From: a bacterium
GTDB lineage: Bacteria > Electryoneota > RPQS01
Assembly: GCA_016702305.1 (NCBI GenBank)
Contig: JADJEH010000002.1
Location: 558,001-622,000, forward strand
Reading direction: 5' to 3'
Length of the DNA: 64,000 nucleotides
Numbering within the stretch: the stretch's first letter is position 1; each line of letters opens with the position of its first letter. The translations under genes were made by a program, and so were the position numbers. The notes under the pieces were generated by a model, which did no database searches, was not told the DNA's origin, and worked only from the letters and a program-made list of their open reading frames with translations. Shown here one piece after another: positions 25,147 to 34,548 of this stretch.

Positions 25147-27159
25147 ATGAAAAAGCCTTACCTGGTTTGTGCCCTTGCGCTGGCGGTTGCCGCGTCAGCT
25201 TGGGCCGCACCGACCACCTCGAAGGTCGTGAACACGGCGGCGAAGACGCCGGTCGTGGGCGCGACTACCGAGGTCAATCACACGGCGACGGTTTCGCACC
25301 GTCAGCCGCAGACGTTGGACGTGGTTGGCGATGTGTACGTCGCCGGCACGACCTACTATGACTATCAGCACAATGGAACCGCCGGCCGCATGATTGGCGT
25401 TGACCCGCTGGGTTTCGTGCACGTGGCGTGGATGAACGGTGTCACCGAAGACTTGGCTCAGCGTGACGCTTTCTACAACTGCTGGGATCCTGCGACATCC
25501 GATTGGGAAGCGTTGATTCCCGATGGTGGTGTGGCTGCCAACTCGGCCCGCGCCGGTTACGTGACCTTGGCGGTTGCGGACAACGGTTTCGCCTTCCCGG
25601 CGTTCCACTCGACGTTCCCGGGCGATGCGCAGCTTTCGACGCACGCGGCGATTGACTTCACGCCGCACGCCGGCGCGTATACGCCGTTCTCGGTTGGCCT
25701 TTATGGTGAGAGCCAGGTGCTGTGGCCGAAAGTCGTGCGCGACACGGACGGCACGCTGCACGGCGTTTCGACGTCGGATCCCGATGTGGACCAAGGGTAC
25801 CACTACTGGAAGGGCGTTCCGACTTACGAATCGGGCTTTGGTATTGACATTCAATTCACGACGTTTAGCACGGGTGACCGCTACCAGATTTTGGGCGTCG
25901 GTGAAGTCATTGCTCCGGACGTAGCCGCTTCGCCGGTCTCTGACCGTGTCGCGGTTATCTTCAATGACTCGCGTGGCGGCGAAGGCGGCATCACGCAGAT
26001 CAACAACGATCTGATGCTGGTGATTTCGGAAGACGGCGGTATGAACTGGGCGCCGCCGATTGACCTGACGGATTGGATCGAACCCGACCTCGGTTGTGCC
26101 TCCAACGATACGATCGCCTGCAACGGCGACACGCTGCGTCCGTACACCTGTTTGGACGTTGAATTCGACTGGAACGACAACTTGCATGTTGCGTTCACCT
26201 GCCGCACGATGTATGAATTTGGCTATCCCGGCTACGAAGGCCAGGTAGCGTTCATCAACAAGTCGAGCATCTGGCATTACGGCGAAGACACGGATGAGTT
26301 TTCGTGCATCGTCAACCACGATGAGTTCGCATCGTACTCGGGCGGCGACAGCTTGCTTACCGACAATGCTTGGCAGCTGATGGTTCAGCGCCCGAGCATG
26401 TCGTTTGACACGTTGACCGATTGGATGTACTGCTCGTATGTCCACCACGATTCGACCCAGTACAACTGGGAATACTCGATGAGCGCGGATGTCTGGGTTG
26501 CGGCTTCGTGCAACAACGGCCGTACCTGGTTTGAAGGCATCAATCTGACCGACACGCCGACCGAAGTGTTTGCTCCGGCTGGTGAATCGGCTCACGAACG
26601 CGATCAGACGTTGTCGCCGCTGGTCAGCTACACGGACGGTCAGGGTTACCTGAACCTGTTCTACGTGCTTGACTACGATTGCGGTGGTGTTCCCCAGAGC
26701 GAAGGTACGACGACTCTCAACGACTGCCACTACCAGCGAATCGCTTTGAGCGATCTCGAGTTCACGCAGATGCGTGACTGGTCCACGCCGACCCTGCACA
26801 TTGACGGTAGCCAGCACACCGGTACGGGCACTGTTCCGTTTGATCCGAACAACCTTTGTGTGTCGTCGGCGGATACCCGCGGCGAACTTCCGTCCGCCTT
26901 CCAGCTCTATCAGAATTACCCGAACCCGTTCAACCCGACGACCAACATTCAGTTTGACCTCGTGAATTCCTCGAAGGTCACGCTGACGGTCTACAACGTT
27001 CTGGGTGAAGTGGTGACGACTCTGGTGAACGGCGAAGCGCTGTCGGCTGGCGTTCACAACTACACGTTTGACGCCGGTAACATGGCGAGCGGTGTGTACA
27101 TGTACACGCTTGAAGCCAACGGCGTGACCAGCACCCGCAAGATGGTGTTGATGAAGTAG
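25147..27159 (+). CDS. Secreted Asp-box/propeller-like protein with a type IX-style C-terminal sorting domain
   Basis: A 670-residue secreted protein. A clear signal peptide (MKKPYLVCALALAVAASAWAA) is followed by a sialidase/BNR-like body with Asp-box motifs (SEDGGMNW, SCNNGRTW) and WN-type repeats. The C-terminus begins LYQNYPNPFNPTT and continues into a FlgD-like Ig fold ending KMVLMK, the sorting domain common in FCB phyla and, where studied in Bacteroidota, recognised by the type IX machinery. No glycosidase active-site set could be assigned, so enzyme activity is unknown. GGGAG lies 7 bases before the ATG. A weak TTGACT box occurs at 25032. The high ATG-proximal site strength and codon pattern suggest good expression. 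Confidence 0.85.
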   Translation: MKKPYLVCALALAVAASAWAAPTTSKVVNTAAKTPVVGATTEVNHTATVSHRQPQTLDVVGDVYVAGTTYYDYQHNGTAGRMIGVDPLGFVHVAWMNGVTEDLAQRDAFYNCWDPATSDWEALIPDGGVAANSARAGYVTLAVADNGFAFPAFHSTFPGDAQLSTHAAIDFTPHAGAYTPFSVGLYGESQVLWPKVVRDTDGTLHGVSTSDPDVDQGYHYWKGVPTYESGFGIDIQFTTFSTGDRYQILGVGEVIAPDVAASPVSDRVAVIFNDSRGGEGGITQINNDLMLVISEDGGMNWAPPIDLTDWIEPDLGCASNDTIACNGDTLRPYTCLDVEFDWNDNLHVAFTCRTMYEFGYPGYEGQVAFINKSSIWHYGEDTDEFSCIVNHDEFASYSGGDSLLTDNAWQLMVQRPSMSFDTLTDWMYCSYVHHDSTQYNWEYSMSADVWVAASCNNGRTWFEGINLTDTPTEVFAPAGESAHERDQTLSPLVSYTDGQGYLNLFYVLDYDCGGVPQSEGTTTLNDCHYQRIALSDLEFTQMRDWSTPTLHIDGSQHTGTGTVPFDPNNLCVSSADTRGELPSAFQLYQNYPNPFNPTTNIQFDLVNSSKVTLTVYNVLGEVVTTLVNGEALSAGVHNYTFDAGNMASGVYMYTLEANGVTSTRKMVLMK

Positions 27160-27197
27160 TCTGACCGTTTGACGGTTAGTCTGGCTTGAGTCCTTGT

Positions 27198-27233
27198 CGG
27201 GGCCGGGTGTGAACCAAAGCGCACCCGGCCCCG
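27198..27233 (+). terminator. Terminator after the sorting-tail protein
   Basis: A 12-bp stem (CGGGGCCGGGTG at 27198-27209, CACCCGGCCCCG at 27222-27233) is followed by CATCATTT. It lies 39 bases after the stop. Confidence 0.8.
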
Positions 27234-27264
27234 CATCATTTCGGGCCGCAGTCGTACACGTATT

Positions 27265-27356
27265 CACATTATCTCTTCATATTTCTATTTACATTATTCG
27301 AATCTCATTTCTTTTCTCTCACTCCTGACCTCACCTTCTAATATCCCCCCAATTCC
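27265..27356 (+). promoter_or_regulatory. G-poor, pyrimidine-rich leader upstream of obg
   Basis: About 90 bases directly before the obg ATG consist almost wholly of T, C and A with very few G residues, and contain no Shine-Dalgarno sequence. Most other genes in the window have GGAG or AGGA sites. This could be a leader translated through ribosomal protein S1 or an unstructured start region; a promoter probably lies in its upstream AT-rich half. Confidence 0.5.
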
Positions 27357-28403
27357 ATGTTTGTAGATCGTGCGAAAATATATGTTAAGGCCGGCGACGG
27401 CGGCGACGGCCGAGTGTCGTTTCTAAGGGAAGCCTATCGTCCGAACGGTGGACCCGACGGCGGCGACGGGGGGCATGGCGGCTCGGTCTATCTGGTCGCG
27501 GATCCGCAGTTGCACACGCTGATGGATCTGCGGCATCAGGTGGAATTTCGGGCCGAGAATGGCCAGATGGGGGGACGAAAAAAGTGTACGGGTCGCGACG
27601 GGCAGGATGTGACCATTCGAGTGCCCGTTGGTACTCATGTGTTCACCGAAGAAGGCGTCTTTGCCGACTTGAGCGAAGCTGAACAACGCATCTGCATCGC
27701 CGAGGGCGGGCGCGGCGGCAGAGGCAATTACAATTTTGTTACGTCGCGCAATCAGGCGCCGCGCAAAGCCACACTGGGTAAGACGGGTGCCGAGCGCAAT
27801 CTGCTTCTGGAAATGCGGCTTGTGGCCGATGTGGGTTTGGTCGGCCTGCCCAATGCGGGGAAATCCACGCTGCTCTCCGTGCTGACGGCGGCGCGGCCCA
27901 AGATTGCGCCCTATCCGTTCACCACGCTGTCTCCGAATCTCGGCATCGTCCGCCCGACTGAATACTCGAGCTTTGTCATGGCCGATATTCCTGGTCTGAT
28001 CGAGGGAGCATCGCAAGGCAAGGGGCTTGGTTTCGATTTTTTGCGTCATGTCGAACGTACCCGCGTGTTGGTGTACCTGCTGGATTGCACCAGCGCGGAC
28101 ATCAAGGCCGACCTCAAGGTTCTGAAGGCCGAGCTGAAGCGTTGGAACGCGGATCTGCTCAAGCGTCCAAGTATCGTGGTGTTATCCAAGATTGATTTGC
28201 TCGAACCGGGAACCAAACCTCCCAAGGGTCCGTGGAAACAAGCGATTTCGTCCGCGACACAAGAAGGCATTGAGGTCTTTGTAGCCAAGCTGTGGAAACT
28301 GCTGGATGAGGCACCGGTGCCGCGCATCTTTCGCGAACCCGAAGAACTGCCCGGCAAACCAGGCGAGAAGATTGAGCGGGAGATGGAAGACGAGTGGGAT
28401 TGA
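27357..28403 (+). CDS. obg: GTPase Obg/CgtA
   Basis: A ribosome-associated GTPase of 348 residues involved in 50S assembly and stress control. The glycine-rich Obg fold occupies residues 1-158 (VKAGDGGDGRVSF, PDGGDGGHGGS). The G domain follows, with G1 GLPNAGKST at about 160-168, G3 DIPGLIEGA and G4 LSKIDLL. The C-terminus is short and acidic, without the larger OCT domain. It lacks a Shine-Dalgarno site. dprA starts 10 bases before its end. Confidence 0.96.
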   Translation: MFVDRAKIYVKAGDGGDGRVSFLREAYRPNGGPDGGDGGHGGSVYLVADPQLHTLMDLRHQVEFRAENGQMGGRKKCTGRDGQDVTIRVPVGTHVFTEEGVFADLSEAEQRICIAEGGRGGRGNYNFVTSRNQAPRKATLGKTGAERNLLLEMRLVADVGLVGLPNAGKSTLLSVLTAARPKIAPYPFTTLSPNLGIVRPTEYSSFVMADIPGLIEGASQGKGLGFDFLRHVERTRVLVYLLDCTSADIKADLKVLKAELKRWNADLLKRPSIVVLSKIDLLEPGTKPPKGPWKQAISSATQEGIEVFVAKLWKLLDEAPVPRIFREPEELPGKPGEKIEREMEDEWD

Positions 28404-29497
28404 TCGAGTCTGAGAAGATCGCGTTGTTGAACCTCCTCGGTGTGGCGGGAATCGGCGCGTGGGGCGCAATCCGTCTGGTGCAGGAATTCGGCTTGCCGTC
28501 CCGGGTGTTCAGTGCCGGTGACGGTGCGCTGCGCTCGGTTCCGCGGATCGGCGAGAAGGCAATCGAGGCGATCCACAAGGCCTCACCGCGCGGTGAGTTG
28601 GGTGAGAAACAGTACGAGGAAGCGCAAAAGATCGGTGCGCAAGTGCTCACCTATTGGGACGAGGACTTCTCACCTCTGCTGCGGCAGCTTGAGCAGGATG
28701 CTCCGGCAGTGTTGTTTGTGCGCGGTCACCTGCCGCGCGACGCACGGCGCGTTGCGATTGTCGGCACTCGCCGAGCCGATGACTACGGCAGGCGGTGCTG
28801 CAAAGAGTTGTTAGGCGGGCTGGCCGGAAGCGGCGTGCATGTTGTCAGCGGATTGGCCAGTGGGATAGACGGCGCGGCACACAGTATCGCGCTCGAACGG
28901 GGCCTTCCGACCGAAGCCGTATTCGGCTGTGGTATTGATATCATCTACCCCGACAGTCACAAGCCGCTTGCGGCCAAGATTCTCGAGCAGGGGGGAGCGT
29001 TGGTTTCTGAGTATGCGCCCGGGACCCAGCCAACAGTCTTCACGTTTCCGCAACGCAACCGGATCATCGCCGGGTTGAGCGCCGCAACAATTGTAATTGA
29101 AGCTCCCGAAAAGTCAGGGGCGTTGATCACCGCCCGCTTGGCCGCGACCTATGGCCGCGAAGTGGGCGCCGTGCCGGGTGCAATCGTCGGGGGACGAGCG
29201 ACCGGCTGTCATGAACTGATTAAGCAAGGCGCGGCGCTGATAGATTCGTCTCAGGATATTCTTGACCTGCTGCGCGTGTCAACCCGCGCGGAGCTTGCGA
29301 CTCCGACTGTGGCCCCCAACCTTCCTGAGCCTGAATTGAAATTGTGGGAGCTTGTGCCTGCATCCGAGCGTATTCATATTGACACGTTGGCTGAGAAGGC
29401 CGCCCAGTCTCCGGGTGAGGTGCTGAGCCGCCTGCTCATGATGGAACTCAAGGGATTCATTAAGCAACTTCCGGGAAAATTCTTTGTCCGCGCTTGA
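28394..29497 (+). CDS. dprA: DNA processing protein DprA
   Basis: A 367-residue DprA/Smf protein that protects incoming single-stranded DNA and loads RecA during natural transformation. An N-terminal HhH/SAM-like region (LLGVAGIGAWGAIRLVQ) is followed by the Rossmann-like domain with AIVGTRRADDYGR, SGLASGIDGAAH and FPQRNRIIAGLS. A C-terminal winged-helix domain ends at VRA. Start is GTG at 28394, overlapping the obg stop. With a full type IV pilus locus in the same window it makes competence plausible, although dprA is widespread in bacteria not known to be competent. Confidence 0.95.
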   Translation: MGLIESEKIALLNLLGVAGIGAWGAIRLVQEFGLPSRVFSAGDGALRSVPRIGEKAIEAIHKASPRGELGEKQYEEAQKIGAQVLTYWDEDFSPLLRQLEQDAPAVLFVRGHLPRDARRVAIVGTRRADDYGRRCCKELLGGLAGSGVHVVSGLASGIDGAAHSIALERGLPTEAVFGCGIDIIYPDSHKPLAAKILEQGGALVSEYAPGTQPTVFTFPQRNRIIAGLSAATIVIEAPEKSGALITARLAATYGREVGAVPGAIVGGRATGCHELIKQGAALIDSSQDILDLLRVSTRAELATPTVAPNLPEPELKLWELVPASERIHIDTLAEKAAQSPGEVLSRLLMMELKGFIKQLPGKFFVRA

Positions 29498-29563
29498 CGT
29501 CACTCATCGACTGATTGCCCCTCAATGGCTGGGCCCGCGGATCGTGCTCTTTGAGGACGCCGC
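29484..29563 (+). other. Out-of-frame N-terminal remnant of the GlmU-like gene
   Basis: In a different frame from the following gene, TTG at 29484 could begin a product that reaches PRIVLFEDAAW at about 29535-29567. IVLFED is the expected opening beta-strand of the GlmU-like nucleotidyltransferase family, which the downstream frame lacks. The frames would join near 29562 by one missing or two extra bases. Either a real frameshift or a sequence error. Confidence 0.55.
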
Positions 29564-30775
29564 GTGGCCGACGAGCTCTTTCCGCTGTCGGTTATGCGCC
29601 CAGCCTGGGAAATTCGGGCGGGCTTGGGTTGCCTCCGCGAATGGCTAAGCGCGCTGCGTCCGGGCGGCGCCCAAGTCGCCTTGCGGCCACGAGAGTCGGT
29701 GAGGCGACTCGCTACGCAGTTGGCCGGGTTCAGCGACAAATGGTCGGATTCCGGGGCAGACGTTGTTTTCTTAAGCGGCCGCATCACCAGTTTGCCCGCA
29801 GTGCCGCAGACTCCCGCAGCGCTTCTGGACAGAGGCGGACGGGTCCTCTGGACCCGCATGACAGGGGCAGCGGCTTCATCATTATTGGATTTAGCAGGAA
29901 CCGAGCTCGCCGAAGCACTCGTTAAACAGATAGCAGGGGGGGTGCCCCTGGAGTCCGTCGGTGGACATTCGGCGCGCTATGTCTGGGACTTCATGGCGGA
30001 CAACGACAAGCTGTTGCTGGCCGGATTTGGAAGTCCGACAGAGAAGCTCCTGGGTTCCTCGCGTTTCACGGTCGGCGGAGGCGTCGCGGTGATCGGTTCC
30101 CATCCGGCGTATGTTGGGGAGGGTAGCCACTTGTACCCGGGGGTCGTGCTTGACACATCCGACGGCCCGATTTGGATCGGCCGGGAGGTTACCGTAGAGC
30201 CGCATACATTTCTGCGGGGACCGCTGGCTTTCGGACACCATGGCCGGATCAAGGCGGGAACGACGCTCTATATGAATTCGACCTTTGGCCCGCACTGCCG
30301 CGTCTCGGGCGAGATTTCGAATTCGATCATGCAGGGCTATGTCAACAAGCAGCATGCGGGCTTTTTGGGCAACAGCCACTTGGGTGAGTGGGTGAATCTG
30401 GGAGCCGACACAACCGTTTCGAATCTCCGCAATGATTACGGCAACGTGAAGGTCAAGCTGCCTCATGAGCTGGTAGACAGCGGGCGGCAATTTGTCGGGT
30501 TATTGTGCGGCGATCATACGAAAACCGGGATCAACACGATGTTCAACACGGCGGCTGTCGTGGGCGTCGGTGCGAATGTTTTTGGTGCGGGTTATCCGGC
30601 GCGGCATATACCGAGTTTTACGTGGGGCGGCGTGCGGGGTTCGCATATTGAACCGCTCGAACGGACATTGGAGTCGGCCCGGATCGCGATGCCGCGCCGG
30701 GACCGGGAATTGAGTCAGGCCGAGATAGAAGTGCTGACCGAGCACTATATGCATATCACCAAGCAGGAGAAATAG
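29564..30775 (+). CDS. GlmU-like sugar nucleotidyltransferase with left-handed beta-helix domain (N-terminus frameshifted)
   Basis: A 403-residue protein. The first part (ELFPLSVMRPAWEIRAG) matches the start of the bacterial GlmU-like nucleotidyltransferase family, in which a TRPV-E-R-G segment follows a first strand of the type IVLFED. The second half is a hexapeptide-repeat left-handed beta-helix (IGSHPAYVGEGSHLYPG, IKAGTTLYMNS, VGVGANVFGAG) typical of acyltransferases. It probably activates or acetylates a sugar phosphate for envelope polymers. From the GTG at 29564 the first strand is missing; it can be read in another frame just upstream, so the true gene probably starts near 29484. The usual glmU gene is absent from its conserved spot before prs (48859-49000). 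Confidence 0.78.
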   Translation: MADELFPLSVMRPAWEIRAGLGCLREWLSALRPGGAQVALRPRESVRRLATQLAGFSDKWSDSGADVVFLSGRITSLPAVPQTPAALLDRGGRVLWTRMTGAAASSLLDLAGTELAEALVKQIAGGVPLESVGGHSARYVWDFMADNDKLLLAGFGSPTEKLLGSSRFTVGGGVAVIGSHPAYVGEGSHLYPGVVLDTSDGPIWIGREVTVEPHTFLRGPLAFGHHGRIKAGTTLYMNSTFGPHCRVSGEISNSIMQGYVNKQHAGFLGNSHLGEWVNLGADTTVSNLRNDYGNVKVKLPHELVDSGRQFVGLLCGDHTKTGINTMFNTAAVVGVGANVFGAGYPARHIPSFTWGGVRGSHIEPLERTLESARIAMPRRDRELSQAEIEVLTEHYMHITKQEK

Positions 30776-30776
30776 T

Positions 30777-32405
30777 TTGAAGCACGCGAAGCACTACTAC
30801 GCGTTGGTGGTCCTGGGTGTCATGATCGCCGGAGCAGGATCGTGGTGGGCGCCCGAGGCCCGCGCGGACAATCCCGGCGACGTCAATATGCAGCTCAACA
30901 AGCTGAACTACATTTTGCGGGCGGTGCGAGACAACTACGTCGAAGATCCTGACGTGACCAAGATGCTGGAAGGCGCGATTGACGGCATGCTGCGCGAGTT
31001 GGACCCGCACTCGGTCTATATTCCCGCCGAACAGCAGGCCAAGATCACGGAGCAGTTCCGCGGCGACTTTGAGGGCATCGGCATTCAGTTCACGATTCAG
31101 AATGACTGGCTGACGGTTATCTCGCCGATTCCCGGAACGCCTTCTGACCGCTTGGGGATCCGCGCCGGTGATCGCATTACGCATATTGACGGGCTCTCGT
31201 GCTATGGCATTACGAACGAAGAGGTGTTTGAAAAACTGCGCGGGGAAAAGGGCACTGCGGTACGCGTGACGATTCAGCGCCCCTCGATCGAAGTGCCGCT
31301 TGAGTTTGAGATTGTGCGCGACAAGATACCCATCTTTTCAGTCGGCGCATCGTTCCTGCTGCCCGATCAGCAGACCGGTTACATTCGCATCAATCAGTTT
31401 ACGGCGCGCACGACGGACGAAGTGGTGGAAGCGCTCGATAGCCTGAATGCGGCGGGCATGAAACGGCTGCTCTTGGACCTGCGCGGCAATCCCGGCGGGT
31501 ATTTGGATCAGGCTTGGCGCGTTGCCGACCTGTTCATGCCGCGCAAAGACATGCTGCTGGTCTATACGAAGGGTCGCACGGGCAAATCGAATTCGGAATT
31601 TCGTTCGACGGGGATGGGCGCGAAGTATGACATGCCGCTGATCGTGCTGATCAACCACGGCAGCGCATCGGCGTCGGAAATTGTCGCCGGCGCAATTCAA
31701 GACCATGACCGTGGTTTGGTCACCGGACAGGTGAGCTTTGGCAAGGGATTGGTGCAGACGCCTTACCCGATGCCGGATGGTTCCGTGGTTCGAATCACGA
31801 CGGCGCGCTACTACACGCCGACGGGCCGGTTGATTCAGCGTCCGTATGACAAGGGGATCGCCGAGTACGTGATGGAGGGCCGCGACGACGAAGATGAGAA
31901 CGCGCCAGAGGTGGCGCAGAACGATACAACGCCGCGCGAGAAATTCCTGACGGACGGTGGACGGACTGTGTATGGCGGTGGCGGAATCACTCCCGACAGC
32001 ACCATTCTACCCCGCAAAACCAACGCGCTGACGGCTCAGCTCTTCAGCAAACGTCTTTATTTCGAATGGGCGTCCGACTACGTTGTGAAGAACAGCGACC
32101 TGCCTAAGAATCCGCAGGAGTTTACGGGGCGCTTTGATATCACCCCGGAGATGCTCGCGAGCTTCAAAGAGTTCTGCACGGAGCGCAAGGTGGAGGTGGA
32201 CGAACCGCGCTGGGAGCAGGACATCGAATTCACGAAGACTCAACTGAAAGGCGAGATCGCCGGACTCGTCTTCAACGACCGCAACGTCTATAACATCATC
32301 CGTTTGCAGGATGACGAGCAGGTACAGGCCGCGCTGGGCATGTTCGACCAGGCCAAGGCGATGGCCTCGTCTTCGGCCCGTCCCCGCGCGCTCGACCGGC
32401 AGTAA
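30777..32405 (+). CDS. C-terminal processing protease, S41 family (CtpA-like)
   Basis: A periplasmic serine protease of 542 residues. A signal peptide ends near EARAD (residue 27). RELDPHSVYIP leads into a PDZ domain (about 90-170, with GIRAGDRITHIDG). The protease domain has the Ser of GSASASEIVAGA and the Lys of GKGLVQT, the catalytic dyad of this family. The C-terminal region of about 150 residues is longer than in CtpA. It trims or degrades envelope proteins and peptidoglycan enzymes. Start is TTG at 30777 with AGGAGA upstream, one base after the previous stop. Confidence 0.92.
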   Translation: MKHAKHYYALVVLGVMIAGAGSWWAPEARADNPGDVNMQLNKLNYILRAVRDNYVEDPDVTKMLEGAIDGMLRELDPHSVYIPAEQQAKITEQFRGDFEGIGIQFTIQNDWLTVISPIPGTPSDRLGIRAGDRITHIDGLSCYGITNEEVFEKLRGEKGTAVRVTIQRPSIEVPLEFEIVRDKIPIFSVGASFLLPDQQTGYIRINQFTARTTDEVVEALDSLNAAGMKRLLLDLRGNPGGYLDQAWRVADLFMPRKDMLLVYTKGRTGKSNSEFRSTGMGAKYDMPLIVLINHGSASASEIVAGAIQDHDRGLVTGQVSFGKGLVQTPYPMPDGSVVRITTARYYTPTGRLIQRPYDKGIAEYVMEGRDDEDENAPEVAQNDTTPREKFLTDGGRTVYGGGGITPDSTILPRKTNALTAQLFSKRLYFEWASDYVVKNSDLPKNPQEFTGRFDITPEMLASFKEFCTERKVEVDEPRWEQDIEFTKTQLKGEIAGLVFNDRNVYNIIRLQDDEQVQAALGMFDQAKAMASSSARPRALDRQ

Positions 32406-32497
32406 CCTGCTGTAATTCAGAGTTATCAGTAGAAACTTGCGAGGCCCAACCCCAGCGGCAATAGGGGGCGAAAAACACGTCGAAACAGAACGCTAAC

Positions 32498-32526
32498 TTG
32501 CTCTTTTTGCTTCGGTTGCGTATATT
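32498..32526 (+). promoter_or_regulatory. Candidate promoter of the TPR/TonB cluster
   Basis: TTGCTC and TATATT are 17 bases apart in an AT-rich stretch 70 bases upstream of the TPR gene. The -10 is a 5 of 6 match, the -35 only 3 of 6. The 190-base gap 32406-32594 holds no gene. Confidence 0.35.
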
Positions 32527-32594
32527 GGCGTGTTCAATTCTTTGCTTCCCATCTTGCCCCCGGAAGTGTCCTTGGGGACATTTGTTCAATTCTC

Positions 32595-34502
32595 ATGCGA
32601 ATTCGATTTTTTAGCATAGCGGCGGTAGTAGCTGGATCCATCGGGCTTCAGCTTGCGTGGTCAGCCCCGAACCCTGCTCTGGACAATGCTCGTTCCAAGG
32701 CCAAGGCTGGCAAGTGGGACGAAGTCCAGGGTCTTGCGGCGGACGCTGTCGCGGCAGATCCGAATAGCGACGAAGGCTGGCGCTTACGTGGTCGTGCGGA
32801 GTTGTTTTTGGGCGACACGACGGCAGCGGTTCAGTATCTTGAGCAGGCCCTGACGCTAAATCCCAAGCAGGCCGATGCGATCATTGATTTGACATCGGTC
32901 TATGTCGCGATGAATCAGCTCGAGAATGCGGATCGTGTCGTCGCCGCTGCGGAGAAGAAAGATCCCAAGGGTAAGCTGGACGAGATCAAGGTCTCACGTG
33001 CCTTGATCCTTGGCAAGCAAGGCAAAATTGGGGAAGCGACGCCTATCCTGGCGAGTGCCACGGCCCGTCATCCCGACAATCCGGTCTATCCGCTGATGCT
33101 GGCGCGAATCTATGACAACGCAAACGTACCGGAGTTGGCGGCCGACAATTTCGACAAGGCTTGGGACCTCGACGAGGGCAACCCGGATATTGCATTCGAA
33201 TACGGTAACACGCTCCTCGAACTTAAGCAATACGATGAAGCCGACCGCCTCTTTCGTATCGTGCAGGACCGTGATCCGGAGAACAAGCAGGTAGACTATT
33301 TGCGCGGGCGCCTGCGGTTTGCGGCCAAGCGCTTTGCAGAAGCCGCGGCTGAGTTTGAAAAGGCCGTGGACAAAAATCCCGAGAGTTTTCTGCCGAATTA
33401 CTGGCTGGGTCGCAGCTACCTCGATCTGTCCAAAGCGGAGAAGAAGAATTTTTACGGCGCGGCTATCGAGCCTCTGCGTTTGGCGCTGCGTCTTAAGCCT
33501 GAGCGCAAGGACATCTCCCTGTCGCTCGCGGAGTCCGAATATTTTGTAGGCCGGACGATTTTCGCGACCGCCGGGCAGGATTCCATGTCGCAGGAGTCGC
33601 GCACGCGCTTGGCCGACGAATTCGCCAAGCAAGCCGTTGGCTATGACGCGAACGCAGTGCCGCGGCCGCCGGTTCCGCCGACGCCGCCGATTGTCCCGGG
33701 CACGGGTGAAGTCGTTCCGCCGACGCCGGGAGAGCCGGTCGTCTCGGATGTGGATCGAGTCGCCGAGGTTAAGGCCCTGGCTGCGCGATTCCGTTCAGCG
33801 GAAGCCGCGTTGCGCGCGCCGGACGCTCGACTTGACGACAAGAATCCGCTCCGCCGTGAGCTTTATGAATTGGCGATTGCCGCGATGTTACACGCGATCA
33901 GCGACGAACCGGATCTGGCCAAGCAGCAGGACGTCTACGCGTACGTAGCGCGGGCCTATGACAAGCTCGGGAATCCGGAAGCCGCGTTGACCTACACGGA
34001 TAAGCAGCTGGCGCTGGCGCCGAACTCACAATCCGACATCACGCGCAAGGTTAGCTTGCTTCAACGCACAGATAATCAGGCGCAACTGGCTGCGTACTTG
34101 GGAACGCTGGCGGCGGATTCGGCGCTGTTTGCAAAGTATGGGATGATTCTGGTCAATAGCTATATTGAGACCAGTCAGTACGATTCGGCGCGCGCGACGG
34201 TGAAACGCGTGATCACTGCGGATCCGGGTAATTGCGACGCGCACCAGCTTAACGCCTACATCGATCTGAAGCGCGAGCGCTACGGCGCCGCGATTTCGGC
34301 GCTCCTTGATGGAGTGAAGGCCTGTCCGAACAACGCGGACCTATGGGTCTATTTGGGCGACAGCTACTATTTCTCGAACGAAAAAGATAAGGCCACGGTG
34401 CAGCGCGCAAAGGATGCCTATTGCCGCGCGGGCAGTCTGGGCAGTCCGGTCGGGCGCGAGAAGTGCGAACAGATCGGCGAGATTTTGAAGACATTGAAAT
34501 AA
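32595..34502 (+). CDS. Exported tetratricopeptide-repeat protein
   Basis: A 635-residue periplasmic or membrane-associated protein with a signal peptide (residues 1-22). TPR units cover about 25-335 (for example AVQYLEQALTLNPKQADA and AAEFEKAVDKNPE) and again about 415-620. Between them lies a proline-rich linker (PPVPPTPP, about 356-380). TPR proteins assemble complexes; sitting 47 bases before exbB and in line with ExbD and TonB genes, it may be the periplasmic scaffold of this energy-coupling system. No enzyme motif was seen. Confidence 0.85.
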   Translation: MRIRFFSIAAVVAGSIGLQLAWSAPNPALDNARSKAKAGKWDEVQGLAADAVAADPNSDEGWRLRGRAELFLGDTTAAVQYLEQALTLNPKQADAIIDLTSVYVAMNQLENADRVVAAAEKKDPKGKLDEIKVSRALILGKQGKIGEATPILASATARHPDNPVYPLMLARIYDNANVPELAADNFDKAWDLDEGNPDIAFEYGNTLLELKQYDEADRLFRIVQDRDPENKQVDYLRGRLRFAAKRFAEAAAEFEKAVDKNPESFLPNYWLGRSYLDLSKAEKKNFYGAAIEPLRLALRLKPERKDISLSLAESEYFVGRTIFATAGQDSMSQESRTRLADEFAKQAVGYDANAVPRPPVPPTPPIVPGTGEVVPPTPGEPVVSDVDRVAEVKALAARFRSAEAALRAPDARLDDKNPLRRELYELAIAAMLHAISDEPDLAKQQDVYAYVARAYDKLGNPEAALTYTDKQLALAPNSQSDITRKVSLLQRTDNQAQLAAYLGTLAADSALFAKYGMILVNSYIETSQYDSARATVKRVITADPGNCDAHQLNAYIDLKRERYGAAISALLDGVKACPNNADLWVYLGDSYYFSNEKDKATVQRAKDAYCRAGSLGSPVGREKCEQIGEILKTLK

Positions 34503-34548
34503 ACTCTCCAATCCCGGGCAAAACTTGATTGGACAAAGGAAGTAAAGC

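Noticed and set aside
25195..27267. 690-residue open frame antisense to the sorting-tail protein
   Set aside because: It mirrors a gene with a signal peptide and a known C-terminal domain; its product is Arg/His/Val-rich, has no family features and no ribosome binding site.
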